The notes below the pieces were generated by a model, which saw only the letters and a program-made list of their open reading frames with translations, ran no database searches and was not told the origin of the DNA. From contig NC_015638.1 of assembly GCF_000211855.2 (NCBI RefSeq), positions 2,763,001-2,827,000 on the forward strand: a stretch of DNA of 64,000 nt, given 5' to 3'. Positions 52,230 to 60,791 of the stretch are shown here, one piece after another (position 1 is the first letter of the stretch; every line of letters begins with the position of its first letter). This stretch comes from Lacinutrix sp. 5H-3-7-4. Its GTDB lineage: Bacteria; Bacteroidota; Bacteroidia; Flavobacteriales; Flavobacteriaceae. The translations under genes were made by a program, and so were the position numbers.

Positions 52230-53893
52230 TGGCAAAAACAATATTAACTACTACACAAAGATTAATAGGTCTTTTAAAACTTGATAAAAAAGATATTAAA
52301 CAAATATTCTTTTATGCCATTTTTGCAGGTATAGTAAGTTTATCATTACCGCTAGGAATTCAAGCTATTATTAACCTTTTGCAAAGTGCTCAAATTAGTA
52401 CATCTTGGATGGTTTTAGTTGGCTTAGTAACCTTAGGCGTTGTATTTGTTGGTGTATTACAGCTTATGCAAATTAGAATTATAGAAAATGTACAACAAAA
52501 AATATTTACGCGATCATCATTTGAGTTTGCATATCGCTTTCCTAAAATGACAATGAAAGGCTTAAATGGTTCTTATGCACCAGAATTAGCAAATAGATTT
52601 TTCGATACATTAACAATACAAAAAGGACTTTCAAAAATTTTAATAGAATTTCCCGCTGCATTATTGCAAATAATTTTCGGTTTAATATTACTATCCTTTT
52701 ACCACCCGTTTTTTATTATTTACGGTTTTTTGCTGTTACTATTAGTTTACATTGTATTTAAATTTACCGCTCAAAAAGGACTAGAAACCAGTTTAGAAGA
52801 GTCTAATAGCAAATATAAAGTTGCACATTGGCTACAAGAAGTTGCCAGGTCTATACTAAGTTTTAAACTTTCTGGAAAAACTAATTTGGCAATGCATAAA
52901 AACGATAGACTTGTAACTAACTATCTAGAAGAAAGAGAAAAACATTTTAATGTTTTAATTCTTCAGTTTATGCAATTGGTAGGTTTTAAGGTTTTAGTAA
53001 CTGCTGGATTGTTAATTATTGGAGGCCTTTTGGTTTTAAATCAAAAAATGAATATTGGACAATTTGTTGCTGCCGAAATTATAATACTTCTAGTAATTGC
53101 ATCTGTAGAAAAACTAATTCTTGGCTTAGAAACTATTTATGACGTTTTAACCTCTATAGAAAAACTAGGAAAAATAGTAGATAAACCTTTAGAATCACAA
53201 GAAGGAGAAATACTAAAAGTTAATAATGAGTTTCATTTAGAATTAGATGATATTTCATACTCTGTACCAGATAGAGAAGATAAAATATTAGACAACATCT
53301 CATTAGAAATTAAACCTAAGCAAACATTGTTAATAACAGGACAAAATGGTTCTGGAAAATCTACTCTTTTAAAATTAATAGCAGGCTTAATTAAGCCAAC
53401 TAGCGGTAAAATTTATATAAATAACAAATCGCTTTTAGGAATTAATATAAACTCTTACAGATCTTTTATTGGGCAAACACTCGCGCAAGAAATGCCTTTT
53501 GAAGGTACTTTGTTAGAAAACATCACTTTTGGTGATACTACTATAACATTAGATCAAGTAAATGATGTAATAAAAAACTTAGGCCTTAAAGATTATGTAA
53601 AAAGCTTACCCTTAGGCTTAAAAACAATGCTTTATCCAGAAGGAAAAGGAATGTCTTTTACAATTTCTAAAAAAATTATGTTAGCACGAAGTGTTGTTAA
53701 AAAACCAAAACTACTATTACTAAAAGAACCATTAGATCAATTTGAAGCAAAAGAAGCTCAAGACATAATTCAATATTTAACCTTACCATCTCACGACTGG
53801 ACTCTGGTAGTGGTAAGCCATAATAATATTTGGTTACCTAAAGCAAATAATGTTATAGAATTAAATGAAGGTAGAATAATTAACAAGAAATAA
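52229..53893 (+). CDS. ABC exporter, membrane plus degenerate ATPase domain
   Basis: 554 residues. The N-terminal ~310 form a type IV ABC membrane domain with no peptidase domain. In the ATPase domain Walker A is intact (GQNGSGKST, about 370-378) and the H-loop His is present (VVVSHNN). The LSGGQ signature is replaced by MSFTISKK (about 474-481) and the Walker B Asp by Lys (LLLLKEP, Lys 499). With HlyD and TolC partners it should form a type I-like tripartite exporter, but hydrolysis may be weak or need a partner. Confidence 0.85.
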   Translation: MAKTILTTTQRLIGLLKLDKKDIKQIFFYAIFAGIVSLSLPLGIQAIINLLQSAQISTSWMVLVGLVTLGVVFVGVLQLMQIRIIENVQQKIFTRSSFEFAYRFPKMTMKGLNGSYAPELANRFFDTLTIQKGLSKILIEFPAALLQIIFGLILLSFYHPFFIIYGFLLLLLVYIVFKFTAQKGLETSLEESNSKYKVAHWLQEVARSILSFKLSGKTNLAMHKNDRLVTNYLEEREKHFNVLILQFMQLVGFKVLVTAGLLIIGGLLVLNQKMNIGQFVAAEIIILLVIASVEKLILGLETIYDVLTSIEKLGKIVDKPLESQEGEILKVNNEFHLELDDISYSVPDREDKILDNISLEIKPKQTLLITGQNGSGKSTLLKLIAGLIKPTSGKIYINNKSLLGININSYRSFIGQTLAQEMPFEGTLLENITFGDTTITLDQVNDVIKNLGLKDYVKSLPLGLKTMLYPEGKGMSFTISKKIMLARSVVKKPKLLLLKEPLDQFEAKEAQDIIQYLTLPSHDWTLVVVSHNNIWLPKANNVIELNEGRIINKK

Positions 53894-53894
53894 T

Positions 53895-55241
53895 ATGCTA
53901 AATATATCTACAAATAAATTAAACGAAAAAGTAGACATTTCTAACTACATGTCTCATAAAAAAGCTTTTGGTAAAAAGCATTTTAAAAACTTTAATAGAC
54001 TATTAGTTTCATTTGCTATACTTTGTATAATAATCTTGTTATTACCATGGACACAAAATATATCGGCCAATGGTGCAGTAACAACGCTTACACCAGACCA
54101 AAGACCACAAAGCATACAATCTCCAATTCCTGGACGTATAGAAAAATGGTTTGTACGTGAAGGTGATTTTGTAAAAAAAGGCGATACAATTCTATTTATT
54201 TCTGAAGTTAAAAACGATTATTTCAATCCAGATTTAGTGAAAATTACTGGTCAGCAAATAAATTCTAAAACAGCATCTGTAGAAAGTTATGGTTTAAAAG
54301 TAAAAGCTTTAAACAATCAAATTTCAGCATTATCAAAAGAGCGTGTATTAAAAATTAAGCAAGCAGAAAACAAACTATTACAAGCAAAGCTTAAAATGAA
54401 AAGCGATAGTATAGATTTTGAAGCAGCTAAAACAAATATTGAAATAGCAAGAAAACAATTAAATCGTGCAGAAATTTTAGAAAAAGAAGGATTAAAATCA
54501 TTAACAGATGTTGAACAAAAACGATTAAAACTTCAGGAAACTCAAGCCAAACTTATATCTCAAGAAAATAAATTTTTAGCTTCTAAAAACGAAATATTAA
54601 ATGCCCGAGTAGAAATCAACCGCTTAAAAGCTTCATATATAGACAAAATATCTAAAGCACAAAGCGATAAGTTTACAGCAGAATCTAACCAATATGATGC
54701 AGAAGTACAAGTTTCGAAATTAGAAAACAACCGTACCAATTACGAGATACGAAATGCTATGTACTATATAAAAGCGCCTCTAGATGGTTATATTAATAAG
54801 GCTTTAAAAACAGGGATTGGAGAACGTTTTAAAGAAGGCGAACGTATTGTTGGTATTATGCCTGCAAATTACGATTTGGCTGTAGAAACCTATATAGATC
54901 CTATAGATTTACCATTAGTACATATAGGTGAAACATTTAGAGTACAATTTGATGGTTGGCCAGCAATAGTATTTAGCGGTTGGCCAAATGTATCTTACGG
55001 TACCTATGGCGCAAAAGTAATAGCAATAGAAAATTTTATAAGCAGCAATGGTAAATTTCGAATCCTTTTAGCTCCAGATGAAAACGATTACAAATGGCCA
55101 TCTGCAATTAGAGTTGGCTCTGGTGTTAGAGCAATTGGCTTATTAGAAGATGTACCTATTTGGTTTGAAGTCTGGAGACAATTAAACGGATTCCCGCCTA
55201 ATTATTACCAACCAGAAAACAATGGAGACAAAACAAAATAG
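53895..55241 (+). CDS. HlyD-family membrane fusion protein
   Basis: 448 residues. One N-terminal membrane helix (LLVSFAILCIIILLLPW) is followed by a lipoyl half-motif (IEKWFVREGDFVKKGDTILFI), a long periplasmic coiled coil (about 130-270) and the second barrel half (YIKAPLDGYINKAL, VETYIDPIDLPLV). It bridges the inner-membrane ABC protein and the TolC-like channel. Starts 1 bp after the ABC stop. Confidence 0.92.
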   Translation: MLNISTNKLNEKVDISNYMSHKKAFGKKHFKNFNRLLVSFAILCIIILLLPWTQNISANGAVTTLTPDQRPQSIQSPIPGRIEKWFVREGDFVKKGDTILFISEVKNDYFNPDLVKITGQQINSKTASVESYGLKVKALNNQISALSKERVLKIKQAENKLLQAKLKMKSDSIDFEAAKTNIEIARKQLNRAEILEKEGLKSLTDVEQKRLKLQETQAKLISQENKFLASKNEILNARVEINRLKASYIDKISKAQSDKFTAESNQYDAEVQVSKLENNRTNYEIRNAMYYIKAPLDGYINKALKTGIGERFKEGERIVGIMPANYDLAVETYIDPIDLPLVHIGETFRVQFDGWPAIVFSGWPNVSYGTYGAKVIAIENFISSNGKFRILLAPDENDYKWPSAIRVGSGVRAIGLLEDVPIWFEVWRQLNGFPPNYYQPENNGDKTK

Positions 55242-55242
55242 C

Positions 55243-56628
55243 ATGAAAAAAAATATATTAATATTATGTATTTTATTATGTACTAATGCTTTTTCACAAA
55301 GTATTAATGAATTAGAATTAAGTTTTGAAGAATATATAAGCTACGTAAAACAATTTCATCCTATTGTTAAGCAGGCAAACTTAAAACTTGAAGAAGGCGA
55401 ATACAATTTATTAAAAGCACGTGGAAGTTTTGATCCAAAAATTGAAGCTATTTACGACCGAAAAGATTTTAAAAACAAAGAATATTATAACTTATTTAAC
55501 GCAACATTTAAAGTGCCTACTTGGTATGGTGTAGAATTAAAAGCAAATTTTGAAAATAATGATGGACTCTTTTTAGACCCTCAAAAAAATGTACCAGATG
55601 ATGGTTTGTTTTCTGCAGGAATATCGGCATCACTAGGACAAGGATTGATTATTAACGAAAGAATGGCTACTTTAAAAAAAGCAAAATACTTTATAGAACA
55701 AAATAAAGCAGAAAGAACTTTAGCTGTAAACAAAGTGTTATACGAAGCCTCAATAGCCTATTTTGAATGGCTTCAAACTTATAACGAACAGAAAATGTAT
55801 AGTCGTTTTCTAGAAAACGCTAAAACACGATATAATGGAGTGAGAAAAAGTGTTTTAGCTGGTGATAAACCAGGAATAGATAGTTTAGAAGCAAACATAA
55901 ATATTAATAATAGAAAACTTTCACTAGAGCAATCAAATATTAAATTTTTAAAAAACACCTTAAAGGTCTCTAATTTTCTGTGGTTAGATTCTGGTGTGCC
56001 TTTAGAAATAAATACAAGTGTAACACCTGCACAATTACCGGAAACCACTGTAGATAAGGTTTTAAGTTTAAATCAAGATATTAATTTTGAAATAAACAAC
56101 CATCCAAAATTAAATGCTTTAAATAATAAAATAAAAAGTTTGGATGTAGATGCTAAACTAAAAGCAAATATGCTTTTACCAAAAGTAGATATACAATATA
56201 ATTTTATTACTGAAAATCCAGATATAAGTAATAGTTATAGTTCTAACAATTACAAATTAGGATTAAACGTCTCATTTCCTTTATTTTTAAGAAAAGAACG
56301 TGGAAGTTTAAAATTAACAAAACTAAAAATTGATGCTTCAAAGTTTGAGCGATTAAACACTAGTATTACAATAATAAATAAAGTGGAATCGCTAAAAAAA
56401 GAGCTTGATTCTTATATTACGCAAATAGAATTAATAAACTCTGTAGTAAAAGATTATAAAACTTTACTTAATGCTGAAGAAAGAAAATTTAGCTTTGGAG
56501 AAAGCTCTGTTTTTTTGATTAACTACCGTGAGTCAAGTTTAATTGATGCAGAATTAAAAGCTTTAAAACTAAAAAACATGTTTTACAAAACTAAAGTTAA
56601 GTTATTTGAAGCTTTAGGTAATATTTAA
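55243..56628 (+). CDS. TolC-family outer-membrane efflux protein
   Basis: 461 residues from ATG 55243, giving a proper signal peptide (NILILCILLCTNAFSQ). ATG 55222, inside hlyD, would add seven residues ahead of it. The helical hairpin repeat pattern of TolC is seen twice (SFEEYISYVKQFHPIVKQA and INNHPKLNALNNKIKSL). It forms the outer-membrane duct of the exporter. Last gene of the operon; strong terminator follows. Confidence 0.9.
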   Translation: MKKNILILCILLCTNAFSQSINELELSFEEYISYVKQFHPIVKQANLKLEEGEYNLLKARGSFDPKIEAIYDRKDFKNKEYYNLFNATFKVPTWYGVELKANFENNDGLFLDPQKNVPDDGLFSAGISASLGQGLIINERMATLKKAKYFIEQNKAERTLAVNKVLYEASIAYFEWLQTYNEQKMYSRFLENAKTRYNGVRKSVLAGDKPGIDSLEANININNRKLSLEQSNIKFLKNTLKVSNFLWLDSGVPLEINTSVTPAQLPETTVDKVLSLNQDINFEINNHPKLNALNNKIKSLDVDAKLKANMLLPKVDIQYNFITENPDISNSYSSNNYKLGLNVSFPLFLRKERGSLKLTKLKIDASKFERLNTSITIINKVESLKKELDSYITQIELINSVVKDYKTLLNAEERKFSFGESSVFLINYRESSLIDAELKALKLKNMFYKTKVKLFEALGNI

Positions 56629-56661
56629 AAAAAAGCCTTGGTTAAAAAACCAAGGCTTTTT
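56626..56661. terminator. Intrinsic terminator
   Basis: AAAAAGCCTTGGTT, short A loop, AACCAAGGC, T-run, directly after the TolC gene; also usable by the convergent cold-shock gene. Confidence 0.92.
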
Positions 56662-56682
56662 TTAAACATGCGCTTTATTGCG

Positions 56683-57135
56683 TTATATTTTTTTAACACG
56701 AACGGCATTTAATCCTTTCATGCCTTTTTCTAATTCAAATTGAACTTTGTCATTTTCTGTAATTTCATCAATTAAACCACTAACGTGACAAAAGTATTTC
56801 TCTTGATCTTCGGTATCTATAATAAAACCAAAACCTTTTGATGAATCGTAAAATGAAACTTTTCCTTTTCTAATTGGATCTACTTCTGGCAAATCTTCTT
56901 TTTTAGGTACACCTAAAATAATATTATCTGCTTTTACTTTAATTTTATCTTCTGGATCTGGCGGCGTATCTACTAAATTACCGTTAAAATCTACGTAAGC
57001 AAATTGTATTCCATCTGTACCATTTTCTTCCTTAGCGGCCTTTCTAGCCTCCATTTTCTTACGTTTATCTTCTCTTTTCTTTAAGCGCTTTTTTTCTTTT
57101 TCTAATTTGTTAAATGTCTGTTGCGACTTTGCCAT
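56683..57135 (-). CDS. Cold-shock-domain protein with Lys-rich N-terminal extension
   Basis: 150 residues. The C-terminal ~65 are a cold-shock domain (KGKVSFYDSSKGFGFIIDTE, EKYFCHVSGLIDEI, VQFELEKGMKGLNAVRV). The RNP1 motif is modified (KGFGFI). The N-terminal half is a charged Lys/Glu helix and an acidic linker. This two-part form is widespread in flavobacteria, sometimes with a DUF1294 domain, which is absent here. Nucleic-acid binding expected. Confidence 0.88.
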   Translation of the reverse strand: MAKSQQTFNKLEKEKKRLKKREDKRKKMEARKAAKEENGTDGIQFAYVDFNGNLVDTPPDPEDKIKVKADNIILGVPKKEDLPEVDPIRKGKVSFYDSSKGFGFIIDTEDQEKYFCHVSGLIDEITENDKVQFELEKGMKGLNAVRVKKI

Positions 57136-57232
57136 TCTTCTTTTTTGTGAGTATTAAAAATTAACTTAGTTGTTAATTATGTTTGTAAAAATACGATTTT
57201 CAGTTGGTTAAATAAAAAAAAATTGAAGTTTG

Positions 57233-57949
57233 CTATTCTTTATCTCCTTCTTCAGGTAAATCCTGAGGTAAAAGTACTACTGTAAAAGTACCGCGAACAC
57301 CCGTAAGTAGGTTCCATTTGCTATTTAAAAGCATGTTTCCTGTAGTTTTTTCAAACACTGCAAAAGCTGCTGTATTTGGTCCAGATGTTCCTTGGTTTAA
57401 AGCCTCAAATTCAACAACATTTTCTCCAGGCTCTAATGTAAGTGTAAATTTTTTATTAGCATTTGCTAAAGCTACTCTACTGTTTACAACAGTTCCGTTT
57501 ACCCAAATTCTAACCAAATCTCCATCTTCTGCTCCAAAATCTCTTAATGAAACATCTTGATATTTAGATTTTGTAAGGTATTTACCAAAAAACTGATTTA
57601 CTTTTCGGCCTTCTTCACGATATTCATCTTCTCTTAACTGTAGAGCATTTTTTAATTGCTTACCAAATAATTCAGCAGGATTTCTTAATTTATCGTCATG
57701 AACCATAGAGAATTCCTTCCTTTTTGCAATACTCATTTGTTCTTCTTTAGAAAGCGTTTCTTTTACATCGTCTTCTTTCTCGGTTTTTTCGTCATTCTTC
57801 TTTACAGGTTGAATAATAATTTCGTCATCTTCTAAAGGATCATCCACGTTTTCTGCTGGTATCGCAATAGATCTGTTTTCGCTATCTATTTGGGCATTTA
57901 CACCTATTATAGAGCAAAATAAAAAGAATGTTAGTAAATAGATTTTCAT
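57233..57949 (-). CDS. Secreted hypothetical protein
   Basis: 238 residues from ATG 57949. The signal peptide is IYLLTFFLFCSIIGVNAQ. An acidic/Lys low-complexity linker follows, then a C-terminal beta-rich domain (DLVRIWVNGTVVNSRVAL, FTLTLEPGENVVEFEALNQG) resembling carbohydrate-binding or jelly-roll-like modules, not identified further. Periplasmic or surface. Upstream frame to 57988 lacks a reasonable start. Confidence 0.6.
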   Translation of the reverse strand: MKIYLLTFFLFCSIIGVNAQIDSENRSIAIPAENVDDPLEDDEIIIQPVKKNDEKTEKEDDVKETLSKEEQMSIAKRKEFSMVHDDKLRNPAELFGKQLKNALQLREDEYREEGRKVNQFFGKYLTKSKYQDVSLRDFGAEDGDLVRIWVNGTVVNSRVALANANKKFTLTLEPGENVVEFEALNQGTSGPNTAAFAVFEKTTGNMLLNSKWNLLTGVRGTFTVVLLPQDLPEEGDKE

Positions 57950-58132
57950 AGGTATTTGGTAATATGTCAAAAATAAACCAAAAACCATACCTAAATATTA
58001 ATTTTTTATTAATTACTGTGAAAATATTCTTAAACCAAGCTATTATTAACAAATACATTATTGGAGTTACTCCATTTTAAGGGTGTCTAAATGTTAAATT
58101 ATGTTAAATTAGTACTATGCATTACAAAGTAC

Positions 58133-58158
58133 TGTAACAATTTTGAAATTGCGTCGTC
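58133..58158 (+). promoter_or_regulatory. ECF-sigma-like promoter of the micro-peptide array
   Basis: TGTAAC (58133-58138) and CGTC (58155-58158) are separated by 16 bp, the arrangement typical of ECF sigma factor promoters. It lies about 48 bp before the first micro-ORF. No TAnnTTTG housekeeping box fits better. No ECF sigma gene is in the window. Confidence 0.55.
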
Positions 58159-58205
58159 TTTATAGTATAACAAAACAATTATCAATCAATTTAAAACCAA
58201 TAATT

Positions 58206-58292
58206 ATGAGAACTTTAAACACAAATCAATTATCAGCAACATTAAACGGTACTAAAAGTAACACTTGGAATACTAGAAGACGTTTTAGATAG
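58206..58292 (+). CDS. Micro-peptide 1 (28 residues)
   Basis: 28 codons: N-terminal MRTLNTNQLSATLN, then a basic C-terminal part with TKSNTWNTRRRF. Too short for usual gene finders. Support comes from the tandem copy 118 bp downstream, which encodes the identical peptide although three nucleotides differ (all third-position synonymous). ATCAATCAA occurs 25 bp before the ATG. No signal peptide, GG leader or Cys. Function unknown. Confidence 0.7.
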   Translation: MRTLNTNQLSATLNGTKSNTWNTRRRFR

Positions 58293-58323
58293 AAGAAAAT
58301 CATCAATCAAAAAATTAACCATC

Positions 58324-58410
58324 ATGAGAACTTTAAATACAAATCAATTATCAGCAACATTAAACGGAACTAAAAGTAACACTTGGAATACTAGAAGGCG
58401 TTTTAGATAG
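58324..58410 (+). CDS. Micro-peptide 2 (28 residues, identical to micro-peptide 1)
   Basis: Tandem copy of the ORF at 58206. Differences are AAC/AAT (Asn), GGT/GGA (Gly) and AGA/AGG (Arg), all synonymous. ATCAATCAA lies 22 bp before its ATG. The duplication unit is about 118 bp. Conservation of the protein but not the DNA argues for selection on the peptide. Confidence 0.72.
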   Translation: MRTLNTNQLSATLNGTKSNTWNTRRRFR

Positions 58411-58452
58411 AAAAAATCAACAATCAACCATCAATCAAAAAATCAAACAATT

Positions 58453-58587
58453 ATGAAAGCAATTATTAATACCTTAAGAAAAACCAGCAGTATTACAGAT
58501 GAACGTTTATTTGTTAATAGAGAAGTTTTTAAATTTAGTAATACTAAAGGAACACTATGGAATGGCGTAAAACGCTATGCACATTAA
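58453..58587 (+). CDS. Micro-peptide 3 (44 residues, related C-terminus)
   Basis: 44 codons, MKAIINTLRKTSSITDERL and on to a C-terminus NTKGTLWNGVKRYAH. Aligned with peptides 1 and 2 it keeps N-x-T-K-x3-W-N-x2-(R/K)-R-(F/Y) near the end, while the N-terminal part differs. ATCAATCAA again lies 23 bp upstream. A terminator follows 25 bp after the stop, so the three ORFs form one transcription unit. Function unknown. Confidence 0.68.
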   Translation: MKAIINTLRKTSSITDERLFVNREVFKFSNTKGTLWNGVKRYAH

Positions 58588-58605
58588 AATTGCTCGATTA
58601 ATTAA

Positions 58606-58640
58606 AAAAAGCCAGCGAGTTAGGGTTCGCTGGTTTTTTT
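58606..58640. terminator. Intrinsic terminator of the micro-peptide array
   Basis: A-run, CCAGCGA (58612-58618), loop, TCGCTGG (58627-58633), T-run. Shared with the convergent dehydrogenase gene. Confidence 0.9.
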
Positions 58641-58658
58641 ATATAATAGTATTAGCTA

Positions 58659-60647
58659 TTAATATTCTAATAAGGTTAATAATTCTGCTTCAAACTTATC
58701 ACGAGCTAAATATTGATCTTCTAGCTGGTTTATAAAAGGAATAGGTGTTTCAAGACTTGCAACACGTTTTACTGGTGCATCTAAATGTTCGAAACAATTT
58801 TCCATAATTAGTGCAGAGATATCACTGGCAATACCGCCAAAAAGTGAATCTTCTTGTAGTATAATTACGCGTCCTGTTTTTTTAGCTGAAGCATAAATAG
58901 TTTCTGTATCTAATGGCTGTAAAGATCTTAAATCAATAACATCGGCAGAGATGTCTTGGTGTTTATCTAAAGTATTTAATGCCCAATGTACGGCTTGACC
59001 ATAGGCAATTACAGTAATATCATCGCCTTGTTTTAGTGTTGCTGCTTTACCAAACGGAATTGTAAAATAGTCTGTTGGTACATCTTGACGAATACTTCTA
59101 TATAAAGCTTTGTGCTCAAAAAACAATACTGGATTTGGATCATTAATTGCTGTTGCCAATAAGCCTTTTGCATCTTTTGGAAATGCAGGATATATAACTT
59201 TTAAACCTGGAGTTTTAGTAAACCAAGCTTCGTTTGTTTGACTATGAAAAGGTCCTGCAGCTACGCCTGCACCACAAGGCATTCTTAGTACAACATCTGC
59301 ATTTTGGTTCCAGCGATAATGTGATTTTGCTAAATAATTTACAACAGGATTAAAACCAGATGTTACAAAATCACTAAACTGTAACTCTACAACGCTTTTT
59401 ATTCCTGCTATGCTTAATCCCATTGCAGTTTCAATTATTGCCGATTCGCAAATTGGAGTATTACGTACTCTGTCTTTTCCAAATGCTTCTACAAAGCCAT
59501 CTGTAATTTTAAAAACACCACCATATTCTGCTACATCTTGACCCATAATGACTAAGTCCTTATGCTTTTCCATAGACTGTTTTAAACCTACGTGTATCGC
59601 ATCAATCAAGCGTAACTCTTCGGTGTTTTTGTTTTCTTTAACACCTTGATAATCAAAACTTTTAAAAACATCATTTAATTCGTTACTTTCAGTTGAAACA
59701 ATTGCAGCTTCAGCATTCGTTCTGTCTAAATGTGTATCTATTTCAGCCTTAATTTCAGCTTTAAAAATAGCGTCTTCTTTTTCGGTTAAAATACCTTCTT
59801 CTAAAAGGTGTAACTTATAATTATCTATTGGGTCTTTTTTTGCCCATTGGTCCATTAACTCCTGTGGCACATATTTAGTACCACTAGCCTCTTCATGACC
59901 ACGCATTCTAAAAGTTTTGAATTCTATTAAAACAGGACGTGGTTTTTTTCTTATACTTTCTGTTATTTTAGAAATTTTAGTAAACACTTCTAAAATGTTA
60001 TTACCATCTATAATATGAGATTCCATACCATAACCTAAAGCACGATCTGCTAAATTCTCACAATTATACTGTTCTTTGGTAGGTGTTGACAACCCATATC
60101 CATTATTTTCAATACAAAAAAGCACAGGCAATTGCCAAACAGATGCTACATTTAAAGCTTCGTGTATATCTCCTTCACTTGTTCCGCCTTCACCTGTAAA
60201 TACTGCTGTTACTTGGTTTTTATTTTTTAATTTACTAGCTAATGCAATACCATCTGCAACGCCAAATTGAGGTCCTAAGTGAGAAATCATACCTACAATA
60301 TTAAACTCTTGCGTTCCAAAATGAAATGAGCGATCTCGACCTTTTGTAAATCCGTTTGCTTTTCCTTGCCATTGGCTAAATAAACGGTATAGTGGTATGT
60401 CTCGAGTTGTAAAAACACCCAGATTTCTATGCATTGGTAAAATATATTCTTCTGCATGCATAGCCATTGTTACACCTACAGAAATAGCTTCTTGGCCAAT
60501 ACCAGAAAACCATTTACTAATTTTACCTTGACGAAGTAAAATAAGCATTTTTTCCTCTATTAATCGAGGTTTTAACATGGCTTGATATAATGCTATCTTG
60601 GTTTTGCTAGATAACTTTGTTTTATTATAATTTATGTTAGATTTCAT
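58659..60647 (-). CDS. 2-oxoacid dehydrogenase E1, fused alpha and beta subunits
   Basis: About 662 residues in one chain. The alpha half has GIGQEAISVG and the thiamine-diphosphate motif GEGGTSEGDIHEALNVA near 152. The beta half begins near 342 (LRLIDAIHVGLKQSM, VIMGQDVAEYGGVFKITDGF, ICESAIIETAMGLSIAG, FGGIASDIS). Such fusions are typical of the branched-chain/acetoin-type E1 in Bacteroidota. It decarboxylates 2-oxoacids for the E2 lipoyl subunit, encoded elsewhere. Starts at 60647 or 60662 are both possible. Confidence 0.92.
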   Translation of the reverse strand: MKSNINYNKTKLSSKTKIALYQAMLKPRLIEEKMLILLRQGKISKWFSGIGQEAISVGVTMAMHAEEYILPMHRNLGVFTTRDIPLYRLFSQWQGKANGFTKGRDRSFHFGTQEFNIVGMISHLGPQFGVADGIALASKLKNKNQVTAVFTGEGGTSEGDIHEALNVASVWQLPVLFCIENNGYGLSTPTKEQYNCENLADRALGYGMESHIIDGNNILEVFTKISKITESIRKKPRPVLIEFKTFRMRGHEEASGTKYVPQELMDQWAKKDPIDNYKLHLLEEGILTEKEDAIFKAEIKAEIDTHLDRTNAEAAIVSTESNELNDVFKSFDYQGVKENKNTEELRLIDAIHVGLKQSMEKHKDLVIMGQDVAEYGGVFKITDGFVEAFGKDRVRNTPICESAIIETAMGLSIAGIKSVVELQFSDFVTSGFNPVVNYLAKSHYRWNQNADVVLRMPCGAGVAAGPFHSQTNEAWFTKTPGLKVIYPAFPKDAKGLLATAINDPNPVLFFEHKALYRSIRQDVPTDYFTIPFGKAATLKQGDDITVIAYGQAVHWALNTLDKHQDISADVIDLRSLQPLDTETIYASAKKTGRVIILQEDSLFGGIASDISALIMENCFEHLDAPVKRVASLETPIPFINQLEDQYLARDKFEAELLTLLEY

Positions 60648-60701
60648 AAGTGTGTTTGGCATCCTAAAAAAGTTTATCAAATATAACATTATTGCATAAA
60701 A

Positions 60702-60761
60702 ATCAATTATTGATCATAATAATTATCAATTATTAAATATGGTAACTTTTCTTTACATTTG
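60702..60761. promoter_or_regulatory. Divergent regulatory region with direct and inverted repeats
   Basis: AATTATT-GATCAT-AATAATT (60705-60724) is a 20-bp dyad. ATCAATTATT occurs at 60702-60711 and 60725-60734, 23 bp apart (about two helical turns). TACATTTG at 60754-60761 is the -7 box of the plus-strand oxygenase. Possible operator for both divergent genes. Confidence 0.5.
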
Positions 60762-60791
60762 TATATAAAAGATTATAAAACGAAAGTAGAA

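Noticed and set aside
51552-58587. Idea that the HlyD/TolC exporter secretes the micro-peptides
   Set aside because: The two loci are separated by two minus-strand genes, have different promoter types, and the ABC protein has no leader peptidase domain. Not excluded, but unsupported.
58659-60647. E1 alpha/beta fusion as a novelty
   Set aside because: Single-chain E1 of this type is common in Bacteroidota, so it is not reported as unusual.
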